Assembly: GCA_905178155.1 (NCBI GenBank)
Contig: CAJINV010000004.1
Coordinates: 2,916,460 to 2,980,459 of the forward strand
DNA: 64,000 nt
Reading direction: 5' to 3'
DNA from: Amoebophrya sp. A120
Taxonomy: Eukaryota; Sar; Dinophyceae; Syndiniales; Amoebophryaceae
Part shown: in pieces, positions 32,067 to 42,925 of the stretch
Layout: every line of letters begins with the position of its first letter
Position numbering within the stretch: the first letter of the stretch is position 1
Notes under the pieces: model-generated
The model's input: only the letters and a program-made list of their open reading frames with translations
Told to the model about the DNA's origin: nothing
Database searches by the model: none
Translations under genes and position numbers: made by a program

Positions 32067-33731
32067 TTTTTTTCTCTTTCTGACGCGGCCTGTGTAGTAA
32101 CAGGCTGTGGTGGAAAAAGGTAAAGCAAAGCTCGTTCTTTTCCAGTTCAGATTTGTGACTAGTTCCACACGACACGGCTGCTAATACTTCACCTCCAGGC
32201 CTATTATGTTTGGAAGGCGAAGTTACAAGTTCGTGAAACTTCGAATTCCGCTCACATTTGTCTCTCTCGATGGATATAGAATATCGTTTGCCCCCTCACA
32301 ATTCGTTAATGCGTCGACTTAGTTTTTGCCTTTATTTTCTTTCTCTCAATAAATAGTTTTAGGTCGTTTGTTTACTACACCAAGTTCAAGGTAGAACTAC
32401 GCTAAACTATGGATACACAAATGGAATTGTGCTGAGGATATTATCAACTCGACTCAACACTTGAAGTAGCTGACGCGGCAAAGAGTATGACTTACCTTAT
32501 CGAAGATGCTTGACGCCTATACGAAACTTAGGCTCAATAGTAGATTGTGATTGTGTCAGTCTCAGTGCAAGAGAAAGCAACAATTACCAGCACCTGTTAA
32601 TACATGCGAGTAGCACATAAATACCTTATGCGAAAAGAGTCAGAGCACGGATATTAATAGAGCAAACTGTAACTACTGAAGCACTTACTTGGTTGTAGCT
32701 CCGAGAAAAAAGTGAAACGTTTTTCCGTTCTTGTGTTGGGTGCCTGGAAGATGATTGCATTAGGTAACGATTTGATTAAAAAACTAGATGCAGAATATTA
32801 TTTGTGCACGGATATGAGCCAACATCGCAAGTTTTTGTGTCTCACAAGTACAACTTGAGGAAGGGCATGGCTTTGTTTCTATTTTCTCTCTGGCACGATT
32901 TCGATTCCCTCGCATCTTCACCGCATGATCTGGCTGTCAATTTAGCTCTCGTCAGCGTCGCTCCTTTGCCCTCGTCTGGTCACGTGAGTGGCAGTAGTAT
33001 GTGCTATTCCGATTGTTTTACTGACTCGAGGAGCAGGAAGAAAGAGATATCGACCGCTGCAAAAAAACTCATCGTCGAAGTCTGCAATCCAGCACGCACG
33101 TAGGGATGAATGCCTCGTACTACCTGCTGGAGAGATTTTCAAAGCGAGGCAACGAGATAAAGGGAGCCCGATGAAGTGAAGTGACTATAGACTTGTCCAA
33201 CAGAAACTACAGTGGTCTACATCTATGTTCTTGTTCTCCTAGTCTGTAGATAGAAATCCACACACTGACACATTACGACACCAACAGCAACAAGTTTGAA
33301 GGACGCATAGAATTATTGGAGACAGGAACAATGCTAATTTCACGTAGTTAAGTAGTCCAGACGCTGCTGGTGTTCGTGGTTATTCTGAAACAAAGCATCC
33401 GCTGCGAAGATTTCAACAGGCCAATAAAACAGAAACAATTGAAGTGTGTGAGTGCTTTAGGAAACGCAAAAAAATGTCATATCGTGAATGAGCAGGAAAG
33501 TAACACTTAACCTTCCATAGAAACGTCCGCGACTTCAGAAAGTGTAAAAAGTTGAAACTCAAATTGAAATTCTTTTTCTGTGCGGTGTGAAATATATTTT
33601 GTAGAAGATACAGCAATCCGACGTCGGTCATCAGTTCCTCTTGCATTTTTTCGGTTGTAGTACAAGACCCTCATGTCCGTAGTTCTTCATCCCGCTCACC
33701 TCTTCATATCTTCCTCCTCCAGTCTTTGTCT
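32067..33731. other. Intergenic stretch, no gene supported
   Basis: AT-rich and without convincing frames. A plus-strand frame at 32804-33103 overlaps minus-strand frames of equal quality, and a minus-strand frame at 33413-33646 has no support. Confidence 0.4.
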
Positions 33732-35157
33732 TCAGTTGTACTTGCAGAGGCACCCCGGAATCCCGCGATTGCAACCCGCCGGCCCCGTTCCGCACGCGTT
33801 AATGTTCAGAGCGGGCATGAGGACCATGGGAAACAACAAAAAGCACAACACCGACCCCGCGCAGATGAGGAGCAGCATGGAGGCGCTGCTGTTCCCGTGC
33901 AGGAGGCCGCAACAGAAATAGCCGCGGTGGTCGTCGTCATCGTAGGTGGTGTAGGCATACCTATCCACAGGAAATTTTCCGCACACGTAGAAATGCAGTC
34001 TCTGCATGAGAAAACTTGACTTCGATCCTAGTTTAGCATGGCAAGTTTTACGCTCCAAATTGGTGAAATTTGTGATGCATTTCGTACATGTAAGGGAAAT
34101 TTGTATTGCATAGTACCCATAGTCGTCGTACACCACACGCGGCCCTCCCCCGCTTTTCCAATGCCCGTGCTGGCAATCGTGGATCAAGCACATGAGGCAC
34201 AAGAGCATCGTGACCAGGAAAATCAGAAAAATGGACATCATGCAGCACTGGTGTTGCAGCCACCAACCGTAGTAGCCACCCAAGGTCACCACACCGCTAC
34301 TGGGGTTGGAGACGCGCTTGCCATTTTCATCGACCTGCGACGTCAGATGAGGCGGCGTGCCACAGCACCTGTTAGAAGATCAAGATTTGGGTGGGCATCT
34401 TCGTGCAATAAAGTCGTGGTGGTCTTTATCATGACAACTAAGTATATTCATTCACATTACCCTTCTTGAATCTTTTTAATCTTTAGCGTGATATTTCTAA
34501 AAAGTACCCTTGCGCAACCACCGCCTGGTGGTTCGCATGCGCTTCGACGGCTGTGGTCAGCACATCGCGCGCGGCACTGACCACGTGGTGCCCGAGCCCC
34601 ACCTTGTGGGTCGACGTCTCGTCAGTTTCATCAGTGCTGGTCTCCGCCGTGGCTTCGGCTTCTTCGTGTGCACCAGCCCCGGCCGCTGCCGTGCCGGAAC
34701 CGCTCGACGTTTTTTGCTCCGTGGTCTTTTCCTCAGCTGATGTGGTGCTGGTGGCAGCGTCAGTCTTCTCTTGATCTTGTTCCACCTCGTCCGCGAATCT
34801 CACTTTTTTGACCTTTTTCTCAGAAGCGGCGGCAGCCCCAACCTTCTCGGCAGGCTTGGAAGACGGCAGCTGCTTGTCCTCCGTTTCAACAGATGCCAAG
34901 TCTTCTCCTGATGGTGGACCGGTGGAATCGTGACCATCTTCCTCGTCTCCATCTTTTTCCGCAAAAGAAGCCGCATTTTTGACGTTGTCCTTTTGCGCGC
35001 CGGCAACCTTGCTCATTTCCCGACCGACGCTCTGCATGTTGCTCACGCTCAGAAAAGAGTTGGCCTCCGCATCCAGGACAACAACGGAGCTAGCGGCTCG
35101 CTCGACGACGCCTGCGAGGTGAAACCACATCAGCACGGAGAGAATCATCTTCAACAT
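33732..35157 (-). CDS. Secreted or membrane protein: acidic Glu/Thr-rich ectodomain and two-helix Cys-rich tail
   Basis: Exons 34508-35157, 34113-34368 and 33732-33956 give 376 residues. The first intron (34369-34507) is GT-AG, the second an introner. The N-terminus MLKMILSVLMWFHLAGVVE is a clear signal peptide; an alternative upstream start at 35229 would only lengthen it. Residues 25-215 are acidic and repetitive (Glu, Thr, Ala, Ser) with one basic cluster (EKKVKKVRFADEV). After the intron come CCGTPPHL, a short loop, and two transmembrane helices (SIFLIFLVTMLLCLMCLI and SMLLLICAGSVLCFLLFPMV) separated by a Tyr/Asp-rich loop (VVYDDYGYAYTTYDDDD). It ends in a Cys/Gly tail (NACGTGPAGCNRGIPGCLC). 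I recognise no family; a surface or vesicle protein is plausible. Confidence 0.7.
33962..34112. mobile_element. Introner element (151 bp) in the acidic membrane protein gene
   Basis: The flanks are ATACC (33957-33961) and GTACC (34113-34117). The ends are TATCCACAGGAAATTTTCC and, on the minus strand, TATGCAATACAAATTTCC. Excision joins ...VVYDDYGY to AYTTYDDDDH in frame. Confidence 0.82.
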
Positions 35158-35229
35158 CTTCGCGACTAAAAGAAGCAGGAGATGAGGGAAAAAAAAAGAT
35201 TTTGGGTGTTCTGCTTCTGTGTGGAACAA

Positions 35230-36431
35230 GTGTAGCGCGAACTTTGTTGATGTGTATAGTACAACGAACTACAATAGAAACAAAAAAAAACTACTGCTCC
35301 GAGGATAATCATAATTTTCTTTTCTTTATCCGCGGCGCATAAAAGAGTCAGAATGAAAAACTCTACTCGATCTTGTGTTGTCGTCTTGCATGAGATGGGA
35401 CAGACACCACGACCATGCTGTCGGACCTTTACACAACAACAACCAGAAAGCAGCTCACTACTTTCACGAAACGAGATCCACCACGTGATTGAGTCGAAGG
35501 CAACGAAGATAGAAATTCGTGACGTACAACGACAGATTGACCAGCAGGACAAATACTCGAGCCACAAGGTGCAGCGCGTGGTTGTATACCGGTGTATTTT
35601 GCAACAAAACGACGTCGATTCGATTTACGTACGACCCAAACGAACGCCTTCTATCCAGGATGATTCCCACATTCCTCGTGCTAATACACGACCAATGGAA
35701 TTCGTATGGATGACGACAACACATCAGGACAAAAATAGATAGGTGCATATTGGCGGCAAGACGGCATACAAAGACACACCGCAACGAATTGCTAATATGG
35801 TGGCGATCCTGATCCTGATTCAACCGATTCAACAGAAGGTTTCTAGGAGCAGTAATACTACACGATCATCATATGTTGACGAAGATAACGATTCCATGAT
35901 AATTAGAAATAATTTTGATTTCTTGCAATACCACGACCGCAAAGAACTGAAAAGGAAAACAACAGGAGACACTGCAAGCATCAGATCAAAGTAGTATGAG
36001 TTGTTGCGTGGTTTACTTCCGAAAAATTTTTGATTTATCATTCTGTATCGAAGTCGCACCATTCGCAATCGAAATTTTTCGGTCGATTCGCACCGTGGGT
36101 GGTGACGGTTTTTTTGAAGATATTAATGCTCTTTGCGCACTGGCACGCATCCATGTGGTGCGAGTCATAACTGCTTGTTGTACTATTACGGTGCGAGGAC
36201 TCCTCGCGCAGAGGAACACATAGCACGCTGTTGTAGTAATTTCGGTGAGTCGCCAGACGATAAGTAGTTGTATGTTGATGAAGAGGTTTTACTTATTTTG
36301 TTGTTATGATCACTACCTGCTCTTGCTGGTTCTCTTTATTCTTATTCGCTGTTTCTTGTTTCCGCTACTTTCATATAATTCCAGATGAAACAAGGCGGCC
36401 ATAATTTTCGATGAAGCCTGGATGAACTTTT
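35230..36431. other. Intergenic stretch, no gene supported
   Basis: About 1.2 kb with several opposing short frames (for example 35464-35832 minus and 35353-35742 plus), none distinguishable as coding. No repeats noted. Confidence 0.4.
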
Positions 36432-39400
36432 CTATCGTCGCTTTTTCTTAGCGGGCCTGGAAGATGCCTCCACGAGCTCCTCATCGTCATCGCTTCGGTC
36501 TTGCCGACGACGCCCTCGCTCCCGATCGCGGTCTCGTCGGTTCGTAACGTCCTCTATCTCGTCGTCGTCGTTGTCTTTATTTTCGTCGGCTGAGCCGCCT
36601 CTAGTTCGGCCACGGTCCCGCTCTGATCTGGTGCCGTTATTCCTTCTACTGCTCTTGTCTCGGCGTTCTCGTTTGGAGGTTGTCGTGTTTCTGTCCTTTT
36701 CGTCCTCTCCACCGCTTACTATTTCATCTGGCCTGTCCTGTGTCGACCGCCGGTCTCGCCTGTCTGCTCGCTCTCGTCTTTCTTCACGAGGGGAAACCTT
36801 ATCACCTCCGCCCCGACGCTTGTTGTCCTTTTCGTCCCTACTTCGTGGACGAGATCTCCGGTCTTCAGCAGCGTCACCCCGACCACCCCGTCTTTCCCGG
36901 TCCCTGTCACGCCGATCGTCGCGCCGAGATCGCGAAGGGGCACGTGGTCTTTCCCGGTCGTGGTTCTCTCCACCTGCTCGTGGCGACCTTCTATCGCGGT
37001 TCTTGTTCTCTCTTTGTTCCCGATCGCGGTCTTGATTTCTTCGTTCTTTCTCCTTCATGTCTCGTGGTCGTTCGACAAGAACTTCATCTTCGCCTTGTTC
37101 CTCGTCCGTTGAACGTTTATTTTCTCCGGTCTTGTTTTCTGGGGTACTACGGTCGTCCCTACGACCCCCTCCCCGTCGCGCCTCCCGGTCCCGCTCCCGC
37201 TCCCTCTCCCGCTCCTTTTCCCGCTCGCTTCTACTCACCGCCTCCTGAATTTTCCTCACGCGCTCCTCGACCTGCTCCTTGAACCGCGTCGGCCACGGCG
37301 CAATCACTGCGGGGAGAAACATCTCGGACTCTTTCTGGAGGAGCAGTTCGTAGTTGTGTTTCCCCAGTCGCCGAAGTAGCTTTTTGGTCAACGTCTTCCA
37401 GAAAGATTTTTCCACCTGGGGTATCTCGTTGGAGGTGGTCCCATCCTCGGCGGAGGAGTTGTCGTTTTGGTTTTTGTCGTTAATGTTCATACTTTCCTGT
37501 CGCTGCAGTTGCTCGTCCTGGAGAAAGTTTCCCACGATCATACCGAGTTCCAGCATTTGCTTCATGGACAGCTGGTTCTGCTCCCGCTCGAGTTCCAACC
37601 GCTTCCTCGTAACTTCGTCAACTTGTTGGTCCTTGTCCGCCTTCCGTTCCTTCCTGTCTTCCTCCTGCAGCAAAGACCAGCTGGATTTCATCTCCGTCAG
37701 CATCTGGTCCCAGAACGCCAGCAATTGGTTCAATTCCTTGCGTATTCTGTGCAAAAGTATCGCACTCGTAGTAATTATCGCAGTCATGCATTACAAATCT
37801 CCATCCCAAGGCAAAACAGCATCACAAATTCCAATTATCATTTTGAGGTAATCGTAATTTGTATTGCAGTTACTACTAGTACGATACTTTTGCAGTTCAT
37901 ATTGCGCAGATCCGCGGACCGCATTTGGAAGTTTATCGTGGAAGACAAAAGCCCTTCCGTGTAGCAAAGGAGCTGCGGAAGCGGTAGGGACGAAACCCGG
38001 TTTTGCACGTCCTGGCTGGCGGCCTCGAAAAATTGCACCACTTCCAGGGGCATGTCGTCCAGGGAAAGCGCGCCACAAACACTGTTGCAAGCGAGCAGCA
38101 CCTTGGTCAGGTCCCTGAGAGGAGTGAGGAGGAAGGTTAGAGGTAGTGCTAGATGTTTTTGATGGTCGTGACAGATTTTTTTGAGGGAACAAGGCAAAGA
38201 ATTCACACAAAAAAAGCTATAAGCCTATCATAAAGGCGACGACGTTCTTCTTGACTTGTTTGTTCTACTTCATCCAGCGGCGCAAGAAGGAATGATAAAT
38301 AATCAAGCCAAAAAAACCGTAATCTCAAGTACTTTCCCGATGAAAAGTCGGCGACTTTGACTTTCCCAAACGCGGTCACGAACGCGCTTGTCAAATGCGG
38401 TCGCACCTCCGTGTCCAACAGCGCCTCACTCTCCGGGTCGGTCGCCAACCGCGCGAAGGCCTTGGCCAGAAGGAACAGGAGCTGACTCACCTCGTTGGTC
38501 TTCAGCGTGCTTTTGATGTGCATTGGTGCCGCTTTCGCGATGTCGGTTAACCGTACCCGACTTAACCGCACCGACTGGCTGGCGGCCTGCGCCAGGTGAA
38601 TCAGCGCGGGCGGCGTGGCAAGGAAGGGTGAGACGTCGTTCAGAATATTTGCCGTCGCTTCCTCGGGCGCCGTTTCGCGATCCAGGTGGGCGGCGACCCC
38701 CAGGGCAAGGACTTCGGCAAAATCGTCCTTATGCAGCTGGCCACGTGAAAACTCCACGATGCAAGCGTCGACTAGGGTGGGGATCTGTCAAGGGTAGTAG
38801 TTTCGTGGAGATGTTTATTTTCAATTTTATCATCGATTATGCACAAAATCGAACTCGAAGTAGTCAAAGAAAAGATTAGCATTAGTTTCGATCGTGCAAA
38901 AAATTGAAGTCCAAATTCATTATTCATCGGGTGAAAAGCAAACATCCATCGTATAAAGTACCTCAGCCACGCAGAGCAGGATGTCTCGCTTTTTCGGGCT
39001 TAGCGTTTCTTTGGGAAGCTTCTGCAGCAGCGCCCGGCCGACCGTCTCGACAAAGAGCGGCATCTCCATTTTCCTTGCGGTTTTCACCACCCCTAGTAGC
39101 TTTTCCGTCGAGCTGCCACTAATCGCGTCCGCGCACAACACGCTCAACTGCGTGTCCACGTCCGCGGCCTTCAATGGCAGAGTGAGCAGCACTTCCAGCT
39201 CCTCAATGCTCGCAATCCGCCAGTACTTGAGCAAGGTGGTCGACACCGTGTCACTACTGCCGTTCGAAAACGCTTGATACGCCCCGTCTAGCTTTTTCGC
39301 AAACAGCTCCGCGAGCTTCTCCCGCACTTTCAGTTTCGCCTGACTCAGGTTCTTATCCTCGATGCTGTTGATCAGTAAATCGAGGGTGACAAACCGGTGC

Positions 39401-40317
39401 AACTCCAAACTCGGATCGTGGAAGCAGCTGTCAACGATCATCGGCAGAGCGGTGAGTAATTTCTTCTGCGCCGTCAGTTTGTCCACCGCGTACTGAATGT
39501 TGTCGCTGCTGGAGGTAGATGTTGCAGAAGTAGATACTGGTCCTCCTGCTTCGTTAGAAGTTGTGCCGCTAGTACTAGCACTACTCCCCGTATCCTTCCA
39601 CAGCACCATCAAGCACCGCTCGACAGTTTCCAAGTGCAGCTTTTCCAGCCCGCTTGGATCCGCCTCGGCGATCGGGCCCGCTAGGTCGGTGCCCTTCTTC
39701 GCTTTTCGCAGCGCGTGGGCGAGCTGCTCGTCCCGGGTACGGAGCTTCACCTTCCCGTTGCTGTAGTACCACTGTTGCCAGTGCGCGTCGAAGTAGGTCT
39801 CGAAATCCTCCACGTCCCACACGGACGTGCCCAGGATGTTCCGGAAGTACATCGCAACCGACTCGTGGGTCCGCAACCGGTCGAGCTCCACGTAGCCGTG
39901 TTCGTCCTTGGAGAGGTCCTTCATGCTATCGCGAGGAAAAATCCCCCCGCACCATATTGAAACGGAAATTTGTGATGCTGATTTGTGACCACAAATCAGC
40001 TTTGTCTTGCGTACAAGGCAAACGGCACCCATGTGCCGCATTGTGCAGCCAGTCTGTCATGCGTTTTCGCCTATGTCAGACTTGTTTCTCATGCGCAGCT
40101 GCAAGCCGGATGCGTGTCCAAAATGGCCTTAGAATATGCCGACAAGCTCTTGCTGCAATACAAAGCTCATTTGTGTACACAAATCCAACAACACAAATTG
40201 TCTTTTGCGTATGGGGTGGGGGCTTTTTTCACTTTGATACATGCTGGGAACCAGGACCTCCTCCATAGTCACATACTTGAACATCGTGTCGTATTTTACC
40301 TGATAGTGGACCAACAT
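36432..40317 (-). CDS. Helical protein with Arg/Asp/Glu/Ser-rich C-terminal tail, possibly RNA-associated
   Basis: Exons 40240-40317, 38962-39921, 38333-38784, 37902-38114 and 36432-37737 give 1002 residues. Introns 2 and 3 are GT-AG; 1 and 4 are introners. The start is the ATG at 40317 (MLVHYQVKYDTMFKYV). Residues 25-560 are almost entirely alpha-helical, with repeated short Leu/Ala helices (LLKYWRIASIEELEVLL, LIHLAQAASQSVRLSRVRL, SQLLFLLAKAFARLA), reminiscent of helical-repeat RNA-binding or scaffold proteins. From about 700 to the end the protein is a run of RD, RE, RS and RR dipeptides ending PAKKKRR, typical of nuclear splicing-related proteins and a nuclear signal. I do not recognise a named family. 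The RS-like tail suggests nuclear RNA processing by analogy only. Confidence 0.75.
37743..37901. mobile_element. Introner element (159 bp), TGCAAAAGTATC family, in the helical/RS-tail gene
   Basis: Perfect 5-bp duplication TTGCG at 37738-37742 and 37902-37906. The ends are TATTCTGTGCAAAAGTATCG and TATGAACTGCAAAAGTATCG. Excision joins ...SADLRK to ELNQLLAFWD in frame. It is the same length and orientation as 22302-22460, and the first about 80 bases are nearly identical. Confidence 0.9.
39927..40239. mobile_element. Introner element (313 bp) in the helical/RS-tail gene
   Basis: Perfect 5-bp duplication CATGC at 39922-39926 and 40240-40244. The ends are TATCGCGAGGAAAAATCCCC and TATCAAAGTGAAAAAAGCCC. 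Excision joins ...EEVLVPSM to KDLSKDEHGY in frame. Sliding within the duplication allows GT at the 5' end, but the 3' end would then be AT. Confidence 0.88.
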
Positions 40318-40462
40318 ATAACTTTGATGAAGATCATGTGGCAATGCTAATGGCAGCTCCTACATGATGTTGAAATTGGTTTTGTAACTACAACTACAGG
40401 CTCAAGATCTACAAGTAGAGAAGCACTACTTATTTCAGCGCAATTTATACAAAAATCGAAAT

Positions 40463-41567
40463 TTATACCAGCATGAAATCGACGCTGGTTTTCTCCGCGT
40501 CTTCCATCTGTTTGATGACCCGCAGATGGTTGGGCTCTTTGTACGCTAAATACGCCCCCGGGTAGTAGGCGGCCTCAAAGCGGAAGGCGTTGGTCATGGT
40601 CGGGGAGGGTACCGCGATGAAGTTGATCAGGTTCCCGAGTTGCGAGCTCGTCAGCTGCAGTTCGGATTCGAGAACCTCATCCGTCAATTCGCTAAAGGTG
40701 AGGTTCATTCCGCCGGAAAATCCCACCGCCGCGGTCGCGGCCGGGCGGATGCGGCACATGTTGTTCACCTCGGGCAGCCAGTACAGATTGAATTTTGTTT
40801 TTTCGAAAAAGGGGAGAAATTCCGCCTTCACATCCTCCCGGGACTGAACGAACAGGTTGCTGCCCTGGTAACGGATGAATTTCTGCGAATTCCCCAGCGG
40901 ACAGAGCATGAACTCCTTCGGGATGGCCATCCGCGGCGCGATGCCGGAGGTGGGGAGGGAGACGCCATTGCGCTTACGCTCCAACGCAGCGATCTGCTCG
41001 TCGTAACTGTAGTTTTTTTCGTTGTGGGGAGGGAATGAGGAAATAGGATTTTTTTGGACATTCTTTTCGACGCGTTGAAACGTTCTTGATATCCGCGCTC
41101 ATCTTGCATAAATCACCATGTGCCAACAGTATCACCAGAACACGGTCACAGAGAGATGTAGTCTCGATCAGGATTCAGGTCACGTTTATGATCAAAACAG
41201 ATTTATGCAACAAAAATACAGAACAAATGTATCAGTTGTATAAGTAGTACGCCTGCTTCTTGGCCGGGTTGCTGAGTGTTTCGTACGCGTTGTTGATATC
41301 TCGGATCATTTCATCCGCCTTTTCCCTCTCCGTGGGGTGTTTGTCCGGGTGCCACTTGATGACCAATTTTCGGTAGCTCTTCTTGATGACCTCCGGCGTA
41401 GTGGACTTGTCCACGCCGAGGACCGCGTAAAAGTCCAGCATTTCGCTGTTTTCCGTTTTCGGCTTGTTTTTTTGCTCGTCTTGCTGGGATGAAGCCCCCG
41501 CCGCGTCTGGGTCTTGGTCATTTGACCCGGTCGTGGCAGGCTTCTGTTGATCTGCTGTTGTGCTCAT
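40463..41567 (-). CDS. J-domain (DnaJ/Hsp40-type) co-chaperone with a novel C-terminal region
   Basis: Exons 41251-41567 and 40463-41006, joined by a canonical GT-AG intron, give 286 residues. Residues 1-42 are a Gln/Asp-rich linker. The J domain follows at about 43-110: LDFYAVLGVDKSTTPEVIKK, then KWHPDKHP with the HPD tripeptide that stimulates Hsp70 ATPase, then INNAYETLSNPAKKQAYDEQ; the intron falls exactly at the end of helix IV. There is no Gly/Phe region, zinc finger or C-terminal peptide-binding domain, so it is class C. The remaining 170 residues (FMLCPLGNSQKFIRYQGSNL, FFEKTKFNLYWLPEVNN) form a probable folded domain that I do not recognise. No signal or membrane segment is seen, so cytosolic or nuclear. 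Confidence 0.85.
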
Positions 41568-42925
41568 CTTGTTGGACGAGGGAGTTGCGAAGGCGAGTCG
41601 TGAAAAATAAGTGCGAACAGGAACAAACCGCTTAGGCGGGCGGGTTTTTGCACAAACTCCGTACTATCGATACAAACCGACGTCGTCCACTCGTTCCTCC
41701 GCTCAGGGTCGCTTGATGGCGGTGGGCGTGGTGTTGCCGCAAGTGATGTCGCCGTCGCTTCTGAGGAGGATAATGCGATTGATCATGTGCAGCCGAAGAT
41801 GACACGACTAGGACTACAGGAACAGACTACGATCACAATGGTCCATCTACAAGAACTTAAGGGAAGAGAGTCACGGACTAGAGCGCTCTATCACTAGGCT
41901 CCACTTGTTGTTGCGAATCATAGTTCTCATTCTGTATATTGTAGGCACACTATGAATGCTCTTGTCAGTCCTTGTTGTAGAAGTGGCAGAAATAAAAGAA
42001 GATGAAGCGCGATTTTGATTTTCTTCGCCATCAAAATTGCTAGAATTTCAGGAGCTGGGTGGAGATCCGCTTACTCAAAGTGTCAAGACGGTACTGCGGT
42101 GGCGCTGCAAGCCACCCCTGATACAGACACACGTATATAGAAGTTTGCGGCTATAGACAATTTATCGATCTTTTCAAATGAGACACTTCAATCAAGAAAT
42201 GAAACGCACTTGCATTGGGTGTTCAGCAACATGATCTACAATGCAAAAGACAAATTTGAATTTCGCTGACCTCATCTTCGTTCTACTTGAATCCTCATTT
42301 TCTGATACTTATCACCCTAAGTACAATCAGTGATCGTGTGTCTGTTTCTGTGCAAATACGCACACTGTCAATACTACTTACGCCTAAAAATTTGCATTTT
42401 GTTTGTTTTGATGATATATTGTGAACAACTAATGCAGTTTGTGGATTGACTCCACTTCTGACGCAGGTCCAGATCCATCAAAAAATCACAAGTGAAAAAC
42501 TAAAAGACAATCGATCTACTTACGCGGCTGGTCGCAGGACGTAAATCTAAGTCAACATGTAGTCTTCTGGCAGAGAAATACGTCATTCATTTCATACAAC
42601 ACCGGCCTCTCAAGGTGTGATCTTGCACTAGTGTGCCCCCCCAGTGCTAAAATCCCGCAACTTCATGATCGGTCTCCTTCTCCGGGATGGTGCTTCTAGT
42701 GTTGTATGTTCTTACGCCGCCGAGGGCCAAAATGAGAAAAAAAAAACTAAAACTAGAACTTGAACTACAACTGCCGCCAAGGAGTATAATGCAAGACCAC
42801 GAAGTCACAGCATCAAAAAGATCTGACCAATGAACACCAGCATGGGGGCGGAACCTTGCGTGCGCAGTTGTCAGGCGGGTCGGAAAATCGGACAAATAAA
42901 CATGTCTCATCTATATCGCCCAGGG
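41568..42925. other. Intergenic stretch, no gene supported
   Basis: About 1.35 kb, AT-rich in the middle. A minus-strand frame at 42647-42910 (with SSSSSFSFFFLILALGG) could encode a short hydrophobic peptide, but nothing else supports it. Confidence 0.4.

Noticed and set aside
39922-40317. Weak resemblance of the helical/RS protein's N-terminus (KDEHGYVELDRL) to a La motif or Tpt1-type domain
   Set aside because: Only a short GYV-type stretch agrees and the flanking conserved aromatic residues are missing, so I did not assign a domain.
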